From: Spirochaetaceae bacterium
GTDB lineage: Bacteria > Spirochaetota > Spirochaetia > SZUA-6 > DRHE01
Direction of reading: 5' to 3'
DNA: 64,000 nucleotides
NCBI GenBank assembly: GCA_020353535.1
Contig: CP070696.1
Coordinates: forward strand, 4,328,549 to 4,392,548
Made by a program: the position numbers and the translations under genes. The notes below the pieces were generated by a model that worked only from the letters and a program-made list of their open reading frames with translations, ran no database searches and had not been told where the DNA came from. Shown one piece after another: positions 18,378-27,322 of this stretch. Numbering within the stretch: the stretch's first letter is position 1; each line of letters starts with the position of its first letter.

Positions 18378-18598
18378 TGACCTTCGCTCTCCCAGCCTTC
18401 GAATTCCTTCCCCAATCCTCCACCGTTCTTTCCGTAGGCCTGGCGGTACAAATTGGAGATGGCAGCGCGGTGCCGTTTTTCGATATAGTCTGCTACAATC
18501 TTTCGGAACACCGCAGACCGGCCCAAGCGACGGACTTCCTCGTCAGCATCCAGCTCATTCAGCATTTCTTCGTCCATCATAATCTGTATAGGTTTCAT
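18362..18598 (-). CDS. Ribbon-helix-helix antitoxin
   Basis: The 78-residue protein begins MKPIQIMMDEEMLNELD, a beta-strand then helix, and continues RRLGRSAVFRKIVADYIEKR, typical of MetJ/Arc/CopG DNA-binding antitoxins. The charged C-terminal tail would wrap the toxin. It is first in the operon. The promoter at 18605-18633 predicts transcription starting at or next to the ATG, so the message is probably leaderless. Confidence 0.85.
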   Translation of the reverse strand: MKPIQIMMDEEMLNELDADEEVRRLGRSAVFRKIVADYIEKRHRAAISNLYRQAYGKNGGGLGKEFEGWESEGQWPGE

Positions 18599-18604
18599 AT
18601 TGGT

Positions 18605-18633
18605 ATTATATGTTGATAATAGTTAGTCGTCAA
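18605..18633 (-). promoter_or_regulatory. Promoter of the toxin-antitoxin operon
   Basis: On the minus strand TTGACG (18633-18628) and TATAAT (18610-18605) are spaced by exactly 17 bases. The expected transcription start falls at about 18598, the first base of the antitoxin ATG. Confidence 0.7.
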
Positions 18634-18688
18634 TTTTATTGAGGTAATGGTGCAACCACTTCGCACACTGGAACTTCTGCTAAAATCC

Positions 18689-18724
18689 GAACGGTTGGCC
18701 AACCGTTCACATTTACAGTATTAT
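18689..18724 (+). promoter_or_regulatory. 20-bp perfect palindrome overlapping the aldo/keto reductase promoter
   Basis: GAACGGTTGGCCAACCGTTC (18689-18708) is a perfect palindrome. TATTAT (18719-18724) is a good -10 box, and TTGGCC inside the palindrome (18695-18700) sits 18 bases upstream as a weak -35. A repressor or activator binding the palindrome would cover the promoter. The ATG at 18734 is only ten bases past the -10 box. Confidence 0.6.
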
Positions 18725-18733
18725 AGCAGAGCC

Positions 18734-19771
18734 ATGAGTTCTACTAAAACGATCAGATTAGGCAAGAGCGGATTGCAGGTCACCCGCATCGGCTTCGGGG
18801 GAATCCCCATTCAGCGACTCAACCAACAGCAGTCGATTAGGGTTCTCCAGAGGGCTCTGGAAGGAGGCCTCAACTGGATCGACACTGCCTATGACTATGG
18901 TAACTCGGAGGATCGTGTCGGAAAGGCGATAAAGAAATACTCCCGTTCCGACGTTTTGGTGTTCACAAAAGGAACGGGTCGTGATCCCAAAACCCTTCGA
19001 GAGCAGATCGAGCTGTCCCTCCTGCGCCTGCAGACCGAATACATCGACCTCTACCAGTTTCATCTCGTTTCGGATCGTGAGAAGTGGCAGACCATGCAGG
19101 ACAACGGCACGTTCGATTTATTGCGGGAATACCGGGATAAAGGCAAAATCCGCCACATCGGCGCCTCTGCCCACACTCGTGAGGCTGCCCTGGCGGTGAT
19201 CGAACACCCGGAGATCGAAGTTCTCCAGTACCCCTTCAACTTCATTGTCGAGGAGGAAGGCTTGGAACTCATCGGGGCCGCCCGCAAGCGAGATATCGGC
19301 TTCATCGCTATGAAGCCCTTCGGCGGCGGCGCACTAGAGGACGCTTCGGCCTGTATCCGTTTCCTGCTCTCAGTGCCGGATATCGTGACAGATCCGGGAT
19401 TCGAGCACATCGAAGAGGTGGACGAAGTCCTGTACCTGTGGAAGGAGGGAGCACCGCTTTCGACGGATAACCACCGGACTATTGAACGGCTGCGAAAAAG
19501 TCTGGGAACCCGCTTTTGCCGGCGCTGCGGGTATTGCTCGCCCTGTCCCCATGGAGTTCAAATAATCACCCTCATGACCATGGAAAACCTGATGCAGCGT
19601 TTTCCCGTTGATCGCCTGTCGGAGGAGTGGATCGCCGGGGCGGGGACATCGGTTGAAAACTGCATCGAATGCGGGGAATGTGAGGAGAAATGCCCCTACA
19701 AGCTTCCGATCATCGAAGAAATCCGCCGGGGTGCCGATACACTGGCGCGGGCGCTCCAACCAATAAACTGA
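18734..19771 (+). CDS. Aldo/keto reductase with C-terminal Fe-S cluster domain
   Basis: The 345-residue protein has an AKR barrel with the catalytic tetrad D50, Y55 (in IDTAYDYG), K79 (VFTKG) and H110 (YQFH). The C-terminal 80 residues add cysteine clusters CRRCGYCSPCPHGV and CIECGECEEKCPYKLP, as in ferredoxin-linked aldo/keto reductases. It probably reduces a carbonyl or acts as a redox partner in the cytoplasm. The ATG was chosen because the AKR fold starts directly after it. A 29-residue upstream extension is open but would cross the promoter palindrome. Confidence 0.9.
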   Translation: MSSTKTIRLGKSGLQVTRIGFGGIPIQRLNQQQSIRVLQRALEGGLNWIDTAYDYGNSEDRVGKAIKKYSRSDVLVFTKGTGRDPKTLREQIELSLLRLQTEYIDLYQFHLVSDREKWQTMQDNGTFDLLREYRDKGKIRHIGASAHTREAALAVIEHPEIEVLQYPFNFIVEEEGLELIGAARKRDIGFIAMKPFGGGALEDASACIRFLLSVPDIVTDPGFEHIEEVDEVLYLWKEGAPLSTDNHRTIERLRKSLGTRFCRRCGYCSPCPHGVQIITLMTMENLMQRFPVDRLSEEWIAGAGTSVENCIECGECEEKCPYKLPIIEEIRRGADTLARALQPIN

Positions 19772-19852
19772 AACAGAGCTACGCAACAGCCCATCGCGCC
19801 GTACCGAGCAATCCACTGTTCAGCGAGGGTGAACAGAAGCCACGTTAAACAG

Positions 19853-21067
19853 ATGAAAAGCAGGTGCGTCGTTACCTTGAAAAAAGGTCGAGAGAAACCC
19901 GTCCTTGTCGGACACCCTTGGATCTTCTCCGGTGCCGTGAAATCCATAGAGGGCTACGGTGAAGCGGGAGACCTGTGCAGCGTCTTTGACAATATGGGTC
20001 GCTTTCTCGCCTCCGGGTACGTGAATAAAAGCTCCCAGATCACGGTGCGGGTCCTAGCCGCAGGGGCCGCCGCTGAAGCGCTGGCGATTGACAGTGCCTT
20101 TTTCATTCGACGTCTGGAGGGGGCGCTGCAACTCCGGGAGTCGCTTTTCGGAAGCTCTTTCGTCCGGGGGGATCGCACCGCCTTCCGTGTTGTGAACGCG
20201 GAAGGGGACTACCTGCCCGGGCTGATAGTGGATCGTTATGCGCGAGGTCTGGTGGTGCAGGCTCTCACCGCTGGTATGCAGAGGCAAAAAGGGCCAATCA
20301 TCGACGGGCTCCGCACCTTGCTAGCCCCATCTTTCATCTACGAAAGATTCGATAACCACATGGCTAAAGCCGAAGGCTTGAGCGCCGGAGTTGCTTCCAA
20401 TGCTTGCCTCCACGGGTCCCTCGTCAATCCCATCGAGATCGATGAGCACGGCGCTCGATTTCAGGTCGACGTCGAAGCGGGCCATAAAACAGGATTTTAT
20501 TTGGACCAGCGTAAGAACCGCTGGATCCTACGGGAGATTTCCGCCGGCATGACGGTGCTGAACTGCTTCAGCTACACCGGAGCTTTCGGCATCCAGGCGC
20601 TCCTGGGGGGAGCGCTCCGTACTCACAACGTGGAGCTCTCCGACAAAGTGCTCGAAACGGCAACCCATAATGCGGCGCTGAACGGCATCGACCCGGAGCT
20701 CTTCACAACCACGAAAGCGGACGTGTTTAAGTTCCTGCGGGAGGATACTTTCCTCCACGATATCGTGGTTCTCGATCCTCCGAAGTTCGCCGCTTCCAGA
20801 CGGGAGCTGCCCGGGGCCCTCCGCGGCTACAAGGACATCAACCTCCACGGTTTAAAAAAGGTGCGGGCGGGGGGGTTCCTTATGACCTTCTCCTGCTCCG
20901 GTCAAGTATCTGAGGAGCTCTTTCAGAAGGTCGTATTCGGAGCGGCTGTGGACGCAGGCCGGTCGGTGCAGATCATCCGCAGGCTCCATGCGGATGTCGA
21001 TCACCCGGTGAACATCGCTCATCGGGAGGGGCAGTACCTGAAGGGCTTGCTCTTGAGGGTGGAGTAG
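19853..21067 (+). CDS. RlmI-like class I rRNA methyltransferase
   Basis: The 404-residue protein begins CVVTLKKGREKPVLVGHPWIFSGAVKSIEG, a PUA domain start typical of RlmI, the 23S rRNA m5C methyltransferase. The Rossmann part shows VLNCFSYTGAFGIQALLGG (SAM loop), DIVVLDPPKFA (motif IV) and a C-terminal TFSCSG with the cysteine used by m5C enzymes. The ATG at 19853 was preferred because it best fits the family. A GTG at 19829 adds eight residues. Confidence 0.88.
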   Translation: MKSRCVVTLKKGREKPVLVGHPWIFSGAVKSIEGYGEAGDLCSVFDNMGRFLASGYVNKSSQITVRVLAAGAAAEALAIDSAFFIRRLEGALQLRESLFGSSFVRGDRTAFRVVNAEGDYLPGLIVDRYARGLVVQALTAGMQRQKGPIIDGLRTLLAPSFIYERFDNHMAKAEGLSAGVASNACLHGSLVNPIEIDEHGARFQVDVEAGHKTGFYLDQRKNRWILREISAGMTVLNCFSYTGAFGIQALLGGALRTHNVELSDKVLETATHNAALNGIDPELFTTTKADVFKFLREDTFLHDIVVLDPPKFAASRRELPGALRGYKDINLHGLKKVRAGGFLMTFSCSGQVSEELFQKVVFGAAVDAGRSVQIIRRLHADVDHPVNIAHREGQYLKGLLLRVE

Positions 21068-21160
21068 CGTCCGTCGGATGGAGGTGTTATGGGCCTGCGC
21101 GTTGAATGCCCAATCGCCTCATAATCGCTTATAATCAATGGATAGAATCGGGATCGACGG

Positions 21161-21880
21161 ATGGTCAGAATCGGTACCTCCGGCTGGACCTACAAACACT
21201 GGAAGGGAAATTTCTACCCGGAAAACCTCCCTCAGCGACGCTGGCTCGAATACTACACCGAACACTTCAACACGGTCGAGCTCAACGCCTCCTTTTACCA
21301 TATACCCAAAGCAAGCACGGCCAGGGGTTGGGCCGAAAGAACCCCTGCCAATTTTCGTTTCTCCGTCAAAGCGAGCAGGCTGATCACCCACGTCCACAAG
21401 CTTAAATCTTGCGAGGATACAGTGGAGTGGTTCTTTCGTGAGCTCGAACCGTTAAGAGAAAAGATATCCGCGTTTCTGTTCCAGCTCCCCCCTTCCTTCT
21501 CGCCTCCGCCCGAAGACCTGGAGAGTTTCATTGCTCTGCTGCCTCGGGACAACCGCTACGTATTCGAACTGCGGAATCCCTGCTGCTATTCCGGACCCAT
21601 CCCTGAGCTGCTGCAGAGATTTGAGGTCGCCTTCTGCATCCACGACCTAAGCGGGCGGGAAACCCCTCCTCTTGCCAACTCTTCCCTGGTCTACATACGC
21701 TTTCACGGAAGCGGAGGTCGCTATGCCGGCAGCTATTCCGACGCGGAGTTGGAGCAGTGGGCCACCCGGATACGATCCTGGAACGCTGAGGGCAGGCATG
21801 TACTGGCGTACTTCAACAATGACATCGAAGGACACGCGATTGCAAACGCCAGGACTCTAGCGACCAAACTCGATCACTAG
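21161..21880 (+). CDS. DUF72 (YecE-like) TIM-barrel protein
   Basis: The 239-residue protein starts VRIGTSGWTYKHWKGNFYP and has FNTVELNASFYHIP, FRFSVKASRLITH, LFQLPPSF, ELRNPCCY and a closing YFNNDIEGHAIANA, all diagnostic for the YecE/DUF72 family. The biochemical function of the family is not established. It follows the methyltransferase gene by 93 bases. Confidence 0.92.
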   Translation: MVRIGTSGWTYKHWKGNFYPENLPQRRWLEYYTEHFNTVELNASFYHIPKASTARGWAERTPANFRFSVKASRLITHVHKLKSCEDTVEWFFRELEPLREKISAFLFQLPPSFSPPPEDLESFIALLPRDNRYVFELRNPCCYSGPIPELLQRFEVAFCIHDLSGRETPPLANSSLVYIRFHGSGGRYAGSYSDAELEQWATRIRSWNAEGRHVLAYFNNDIEGHAIANARTLATKLDH

Positions 21881-21972
21881 TGCGGCAAAGGTTATGAACC
21901 GTGCGTTTGACCATCCGCCGCCGCCGTACTATCCTACTATTATCGTGAGCGCAACCAACCCGGAGGCCGGCG

Positions 21973-22788
21973 ATGGCTGAGAGCCCGGACCTTTCTTGCG
22001 AAATCAGCCTGGAACGCGTCTCCTTCTACTATCCGGAAACGCAGCAGCTCGTTTTCAACGACCTGTCCATAGAGCTTCCCAAAGGGGTCATCACCCTGGT
22101 AGGCCAAAACGGAACGGGCAAATCGACGCTGCTGCTGCTGGCCGCCGGGATCCTGCTGCCCGTGGAGGGAACCGTGCACCTCCGGGGAATCGATACCCGC
22201 AATCTCAGGGAGGAACAGGAACGGCAGCGCCACGTCTCTTTCGTGTATCAGAACATGGAGTTCGAGACAGAGGAGAGCATCGGCGATCTGCTGGAGTATG
22301 TCCATGAGAACGGTTTTCATGAAACCAAGGAGTCCGACCTGATCACCGAGCTGATCGAGATCTGCGAACTAAACAGGGTGCTGGGCAAGAAGACCCAGGA
22401 GGTGAGCAAGGGCGAGCTGCAGCGTACGATCGTTGCCTTCAGCCTGCTTTACGGATCGAAGATCGTCATGATGGACGAGCCGATTTTCGCCCTGGAGGAG
22501 TACCAGAAGCATCGCATCATGGCTTTCCTTTTCGACTACTCGCAGCGCCGGGATATCAGCCTCTTCTACTCGGTTCACGAGCTGGACATCTCGGAAAAGT
22601 ACTCGGACTACCTGCTGCTGTTCCACAAGAACGGCAGGGTCGAACTGGGATCGACCAAGCAGCTTTTCACCAGGACGAATATCGAACAAGCCTACGAGGT
22701 TCCCTTCGTCATGTTGAAGCGCAAAGAGGCGATCTACCGAGAGGCCCTGAGGGACCGTTCCGCCAGCGGATCCACCGATCCCTCATGA
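21973..22788 (+). CDS. Stand-alone ABC-type ATPase
   Basis: The 271-residue ATPase has Walker A GQNGTGKS (44-51), a divergent signature VSKGELQR in place of LSGGQ, Walker B KIVMMDEP and a late histidine in YSVHELD. No permease or binding protein is adjacent. The next gene, a nucleoside hydrolase, overlaps by four bases (ATGA), so the pair is co-translated. It may energise a nucleoside or other permease encoded elsewhere, or be a regulatory ABC protein. Confidence 0.85.
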   Translation: MAESPDLSCEISLERVSFYYPETQQLVFNDLSIELPKGVITLVGQNGTGKSTLLLLAAGILLPVEGTVHLRGIDTRNLREEQERQRHVSFVYQNMEFETEESIGDLLEYVHENGFHETKESDLITELIEICELNRVLGKKTQEVSKGELQRTIVAFSLLYGSKIVMMDEPIFALEEYQKHRIMAFLFDYSQRRDISLFYSVHELDISEKYSDYLLLFHKNGRVELGSTKQLFTRTNIEQAYEVPFVMLKRKEAIYREALRDRSASGSTDPS

Positions 22789-23951
22789 TCGATCTGATCT
22801 ACGACTGCGATATCACCATGGGTCTTCCCGGGAAAGACGTGGACGACGGACTCGCGCTGCTGTACCTCCTGGGCTCGGCAGAAATCCGACTGCTCGGCGT
22901 TACCAGCACCTTCGGCAACAGCACGATCGAGGAGGTGCATCCCTGCTTGCTCTCGATTCTGGAGGATCTCGGTCGTAGCCACATTCCCGCCTACCGCGGC
23001 GCTGCCCGCAGCGCTACCAGACCGACCGTTCCTTTCCACCACGATCCGGGAATTCGGGACAGCCGGGCAGACAGCGACGCCGCCCAATTCCTGGCGGACA
23101 GCGTACGGCAGTCTCCCGGAACTATGAGCATCCTGGCCACCGGCTCCCAGACGAACCTCCTGGGCGCCTACCGGCTCCATTCCGGTTTCTTCCGAGACGT
23201 TAAGGAAATCGTATTCATGGGGGGCGTCAGCGAGCCTCTGCTGATCAACGGCCGGGAGATGGCGGAACTGAACCTGGCCAGCGATCCCGAGGCGGCTCTC
23301 TACGCTCTGTACGCGGGAGTGCCTCCGGTCGCCCCAAACGCTGCCGCGATAGACGGTGAGGCGGCACCTCCTATCTCGAATCCACTGCTCCGTGGCACCG
23401 ATCCATATTCCGAATCATCCTTTCGGTCCGGTCGCTGCCGGCGGACCGTTATCAGCGGCAACCTCTGCCTGCAGGCTCTGCTGACACGAGAACGATTCGA
23501 CGCCTTTATCAAGGAGGTCGTCAATCCGGGCTACGCCTCCTATCTGGAACAGAAGATCCTGCCCTGGTTTGCCTGGATCGAGCAGGCCTACGGATTGCCC
23601 GGATTTCACGCCTGGGATGCCACGGCGGCGCTGTACCTCACCGATCCGCAGTTGTTCGACTCTAACGAGTTCATCCTGCGTTCCCGCCTCGATGACCTGA
23701 AAACGGGGTACCTGCGCATTGAACCGGTTGGCGTTGAGTCGGCAGGCGGACCGGCTGCTGACGTTCAGTCGGCCGGCGTTCCTGCTTCTGGCGCACCGTC
23801 AACTGGCGATCCTGCGACCGACTACCCGCCCGAGGATCCAACCACAGGCATCAATAGCGCAGGTCGAATCAATCTCCCGATTCGGATCCGAGACCTGCCT
23901 GGATACTGGCAGACGCTGTTCGACGGCTGGCTTCGGGCGCAAGCAGCCTGA
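22785..23951 (+). CDS. Inosine/uridine-preferring nucleoside hydrolase family protein
   Basis: The 388-residue protein begins with an aspartate cluster, YDCD then KDVDDGLALLYLLG (D7, D9, D18, D20, D21). This corresponds to the calcium-binding DxDxxxDD of nucleoside hydrolases with an insertion between the acids. FGNSTIEE, ATGSQTNLLGAY and VFMGG follow the family order. HAWDATAALYLTDP provides the later histidine and aspartate. Residues 314-360 are an Ala/Gly/Pro/Ser-rich stretch encoded by degenerate tandem repeats (about 23727-23850), absent from typical members. It should split a nucleoside to base and ribose. Confidence 0.82.
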   Translation: MIDLIYDCDITMGLPGKDVDDGLALLYLLGSAEIRLLGVTSTFGNSTIEEVHPCLLSILEDLGRSHIPAYRGAARSATRPTVPFHHDPGIRDSRADSDAAQFLADSVRQSPGTMSILATGSQTNLLGAYRLHSGFFRDVKEIVFMGGVSEPLLINGREMAELNLASDPEAALYALYAGVPPVAPNAAAIDGEAAPPISNPLLRGTDPYSESSFRSGRCRRTVISGNLCLQALLTRERFDAFIKEVVNPGYASYLEQKILPWFAWIEQAYGLPGFHAWDATAALYLTDPQLFDSNEFILRSRLDDLKTGYLRIEPVGVESAGGPAADVQSAGVPASGAPSTGDPATDYPPEDPTTGINSAGRINLPIRIRDLPGYWQTLFDGWLRAQAA

Positions 23952-23985
23952 CAGATAAAACCTTGTTTGTCGGCCGAATCTTCCC

Positions 23986-24014
23986 TTGACATCAACCGCC
24001 TCTTGTCATAGAAT
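23986..24014 (+). promoter_or_regulatory. Promoter of the tct operon
   Basis: TTGACA (23986-23991) and TAGAAT (24009-24014) are spaced by 17 bases. This near-consensus promoter lies about 80 bases upstream of the tctC start. Confidence 0.7.
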
Positions 24015-24101
24015 AAAAGACAGCCGGTGTAAATAAATAAGCTTCCGTGAGGGAGGTGCTTGAGTGACACCGAGCCAAAAAACAATACAGGAGGTGTAGT
24101 T

Positions 24102-25082
24102 GTGAGTGCAAGTACGAGACGGAGAGCCATGATTTTGGCAGGCGTTCTGGTTTTTGCATGCTCGGTCTTCGTAATGGGCGAGCCACAGCCGGAGGCGGCT
24201 GCGTTTCCATCAAAGCCCGTGGAGATCGTCGTTTCATTCGGGGCTGGAGGTTCAAACGATGTTCTGGCCAGAATTGCGGCCAAGTATGCGGAAAAGTACC
24301 TCGGTCAGGAGATCATTGCGCGGAACTATCCCGGAGGGGGACAGGTCACCGGGCAACTGGAAGCCTGGAACAGGCCGGCTGACGGCTATTCACTGCTTAC
24401 GATCAACCCGGGCATCATTCAAAATCCCATCCTGAAAGATGTACCCTTCGAGTACGATGATTGGGAACCTATCGTACTGTACAATCTCGATCCGGAAGTG
24501 TTCGCTGTAAATGCCAAGAGTCCGTACAAGAACTTTGAGGACGTGATCGAAGCCAGCAAAAAGAAACCTCTGAAGCTGATCACCCCGGGAGCCGGCACAA
24601 ATCCGCACGTGTGCGGCATGTACGTCGAACAGCAGACAGGGGCCAGGTTCGAATACGTCCACGCACAAAGCGGAGCCGACGAAACCATGATGCTCATCGG
24701 GGGGCACGGTGACGCGCTGATCAACACGATCGGTGCGGTTTACACGGCAGTTCAAGAGGGGGATGTCCGTCTGCTCGGTGTCATGGGAGAGGACATCACA
24801 GAGACAATAGAAGAGGTCGACACGAGCGTCAAAACCTTCTACGACATGGGCTACGACGTCGGCTACTGGGCATGGAGAGGTCTGGGTGTCAAGAAGGGCA
24901 CGCCCAAGGAAGTCGTGGATATTCTTCATGACGCCTTCAAAAAGGCTGTTTTCGATCCCGAATGCGCAAAAGGATTCGAGGAAGCCGGCTTCTCAGTCGT
25001 TTTTAAAGACGGCGAGGACCTCAAGGAGTTCATCGAGTATCAGCAGGGGTACATGTCGGAGCTCCTTCGAAAGGTACAGTAA
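24102..25082 (+). CDS. tctC: Tripartite tricarboxylate transporter substrate-binding protein
   Basis: The 326-residue protein has a basic, hydrophobic signal peptide (RRRAMILAGVLVFACSVFVMG) ending near residue 26. The mature domain shows PSKPVEIVVSFGAGGSNDVLAR and NYPGGGQVTGQL, as expected for TctC/Bug-type periplasmic receptors that bind carboxylates. The GTG start was chosen because AGGAGG lies seven bases upstream. An in-frame start 42 bases earlier is less plausible. It is first in a tctC-tctB-tctA unit. Confidence 0.92.
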   Translation: MSASTRRRAMILAGVLVFACSVFVMGEPQPEAAAFPSKPVEIVVSFGAGGSNDVLARIAAKYAEKYLGQEIIARNYPGGGQVTGQLEAWNRPADGYSLLTINPGIIQNPILKDVPFEYDDWEPIVLYNLDPEVFAVNAKSPYKNFEDVIEASKKKPLKLITPGAGTNPHVCGMYVEQQTGARFEYVHAQSGADETMMLIGGHGDALINTIGAVYTAVQEGDVRLLGVMGEDITETIEEVDTSVKTFYDMGYDVGYWAWRGLGVKKGTPKEVVDILHDAFKKAVFDPECAKGFEEAGFSVVFKDGEDLKEFIEYQQGYMSELLRKVQ

Positions 25083-25115
25083 ATCCGAAATCTATTTGAG
25101 TATGAAGTTGCTATT

Positions 25116-25141
25116 CCCTCCGGGTCATCACACCCGGAGGG
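25116..25141 (+). terminator. Intercistronic hairpin between tctC and tctB
   Basis: CCCTCCGGGT pairs perfectly with ACCCGGAGGG across a six-base loop (25126-25131), and one more A-T pair extends it. Only a short T-rich tail (GCTTTCTCTT) follows. It is most likely a partial terminator or RNA-stabilising stem that gives more binding protein than membrane subunits. Confidence 0.65.
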
Positions 25142-25182
25142 AGCTTTCTCTTGAAACAATCTGAAAGTGGGGGTGGATTGCT

Positions 25183-25659
25183 TTGGATACAAGAAATCTG
25201 TGGCTGGGCGTCCTCGGCATGGTTTTGGGAGTCGTAGTCATTGTCTGGAGCGCTGATCTCACCTGGGCACCCGCTTTTTTCCCGCGAGTAGTTTCGGTGG
25301 TGCTGATAGTCCTCGGAGCTTTCGGGGCGGGTTACCAGATCGTTCTGCTAGCCACCGACGCGCAGCAGAGGAGTTCGGTCTTTCGCGAGATTGCCAACGG
25401 ATCCCGGCGTGGCAACTGGAAGAGGGAGCTGCTACTCCTGCCTCCGCTGGTTGTGGCCATCGTCTATGTTTATTTCTTCCGGAAGCTGGGATTCGCCTGG
25501 CTGACTCCGCCGCTGATTGTGCTTACCGCCTGGTTTCTGGGATACAGAAAGGTCTGGGTGTCGATTCTGGTCGCCCTGGGTTTTTCCGTAATACTCTATG
25601 TAGCCTTTCGGTATCTGCTCAACGTGCCCATTCCAAGGTCTCCATTGCTGGGGATCTAG
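25183..25659 (+). CDS. tctB: Tripartite tricarboxylate transporter small membrane subunit
   Basis: The 158-residue protein has four hydrophobic segments (about 5-25, 35-55, 85-105 and 110-140), as in TctB. It starts at TTG with GGGGGTGGA upstream. Position between tctC and tctA confirms the role. It has no clear sequence motifs of its own. Confidence 0.85.
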   Translation: MDTRNLWLGVLGMVLGVVVIVWSADLTWAPAFFPRVVSVVLIVLGAFGAGYQIVLLATDAQQRSSVFREIANGSRRGNWKRELLLLPPLVVAIVYVYFFRKLGFAWLTPPLIVLTAWFLGYRKVWVSILVALGFSVILYVAFRYLLNVPIPRSPLLGI

Positions 25660-25673
25660 AGAGGGAGGATCCA

Positions 25674-27230
25674 TTGCAAAACATACTACTTGGCTTTTCA
25701 GAGTTGATGCATCCCGGAATGCTGTTTATGGTCTTCAGCGGAGTTCTGCTGGGCGTAATCGTTGGGGCCATTCCGGGTCTCACCACGAACATGGCCATTG
25801 CCATAATGGTCCCTGTGACCTACAGCATGAGCCCTGCCGCGGCTCTTGTCTTTCTGGCATCGATCTACTGCGCGGGGGCATACGCCGGATCCATCGCCTC
25901 AATTCTGATAGGCATTCCGGGGACCGGTGCGGCTGTGGCAACGACCATAGACGGACATCCGCTGGCGAAAAAAGGCAGGGCCGGACTGGCGATATATCTG
26001 GCCACCGTTTCTTCGGTATTCGGTGGCATCCTCAGCACGTTCGTGCTCCTCCTGGCCGCCCCGCAGCTGGCGAGGCTGGCGGTGAAATTCGGACCAGCGG
26101 AGTTCTTCACCCTGGGTGTTTTCGGCATGATCACCGTCTCGAGCATGAGCGAGTCGAGTTCCATCATACGCGGACTGATCGCCGGTGCATTCGGTCTGCT
26201 GTTGTCGGTGGTCGGCATTTCTCCGATTGCGGCTGCTCCCAGGCTCACCTTCGGATTGTATGAAATCATAGACGGTTTCCCCTTAGTGCCCGTTTTTATC
26301 GGCTTGTTCGGCTTCGGACAAATCCTCAACTCCGCGGTAACGGAGACAAAGGGATACAAAGGGCAGGTGACCAGCATCGGTAAGATGTGGCATAGGCTCA
26401 AGACCTGGCTGCAGTACTGGCGAACTTTTTTACGATCATCCCTGATCGGCACCATTCTCGGGATGATTCCCGGGCCCGGATGCGTGGCGGCGGCATTCTT
26501 CGCCCATGACCGTGAGAAGCGCGCTTCAAAGACACCGGAAAAATTCGGAACCGGGATGCCCGAGGGTGTGGTAGCGACCGAGAGCGCAAATAATGCGGTT
26601 GTGGGAAGTTCGCTTGTTCCCCTGCTTGGGTTGGGAGTTCCCGGCAACTCGGTATCCGCCCTGTTTCTGGGCGCCCTGCTCCTGCATGGTCTTCGCCCCG
26701 GACCTTCCCTGTTCAGAAACAGCCCCGAGGTAGCTTTCAGCATGGTGATCGCCATGTTCCTCGCAAACCTGCTAATGGCGCCTGTTGGGATACTCGTTGG
26801 GCGGGGATTTTCTTACTTCCTGAAAGTGCCTAAAGGGCTGTTGCAGGCGCTTATTCTGGCAATTTGTACGGTGGGTACGTTCTCCCTCAGGAACAACGTG
26901 GGCGACGTATATATCATGCTAGGGTTTGGGGTTCTGTCCTACTTTCTTAAAAAACTCGATGTACCGCTTTCGCCGATCGTCTTGGGAATAATTCTCGGTC
27001 CGATGGTCGAACGTTCCTTGCACCAGGCGTTAACGCTATTCGACGGAAGCATGATTTTTCTGGTCACAAGACCTATTCCCATAGTATTGATACTCTTGAC
27101 GCTTTGGAGCTTAATCGGCAGCATTCGGCAGGCGATACGCCGCGGGAGAGGGGGCACCAAAGCACTCGGGCCAAAAACGGGCAAGAGTGCCCGGAGAGAA
27201 AACAAAGAAGGACAGGTTGCCGGGAAGTAG
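25674..27230 (+). CDS. tctA: Tripartite tricarboxylate transporter large membrane subunit
   Basis: The 518-residue, roughly twelve-span permease contains VIVGAIPGLTTNMAIAIMVPVTY and GIPGTGAAVATTIDGHPLAKKG near the N-terminus, and the repeated MIPGPGCVAAAFFAHDREKR and VPLLGLGVPGNSVSALFLGALLLHG in the second half. These are hallmarks of TctA. It uses the ion gradient to import the carboxylate bound by TctC. The start is TTG with AGGGAGG upstream. Confidence 0.94.
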   Translation: MQNILLGFSELMHPGMLFMVFSGVLLGVIVGAIPGLTTNMAIAIMVPVTYSMSPAAALVFLASIYCAGAYAGSIASILIGIPGTGAAVATTIDGHPLAKKGRAGLAIYLATVSSVFGGILSTFVLLLAAPQLARLAVKFGPAEFFTLGVFGMITVSSMSESSSIIRGLIAGAFGLLLSVVGISPIAAAPRLTFGLYEIIDGFPLVPVFIGLFGFGQILNSAVTETKGYKGQVTSIGKMWHRLKTWLQYWRTFLRSSLIGTILGMIPGPGCVAAAFFAHDREKRASKTPEKFGTGMPEGVVATESANNAVVGSSLVPLLGLGVPGNSVSALFLGALLLHGLRPGPSLFRNSPEVAFSMVIAMFLANLLMAPVGILVGRGFSYFLKVPKGLLQALILAICTVGTFSLRNNVGDVYIMLGFGVLSYFLKKLDVPLSPIVLGIILGPMVERSLHQALTLFDGSMIFLVTRPIPIVLILLTLWSLIGSIRQAIRRGRGGTKALGPKTGKSARRENKEGQVAGK

Positions 27231-27247
27231 GGGCATGTGCCTGCCAA

Positions 27248-27289
27248 GTACCGGTAGACTCGGTACGTGCTCTCGCGCGAAATTCGCGC
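27248..27289 (+). repeat. Two small hairpins between tctA and the tautomerase gene
   Basis: GTACCG (27248-27253) pairs with CGGTAC (27261-27266). GCGCGAA pairs with TTCGCGC around a single A at 27282 (27275-27289). An A-run and AGGAGGAG follow. They may separate expression of the transporter from the downstream enzymes. There is no T-run, so they are not called a terminator. Confidence 0.4.
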
Positions 27290-27322
27290 CGGGGCTAAAA
27301 AAAAGCAACAAGGAGGAGAATT

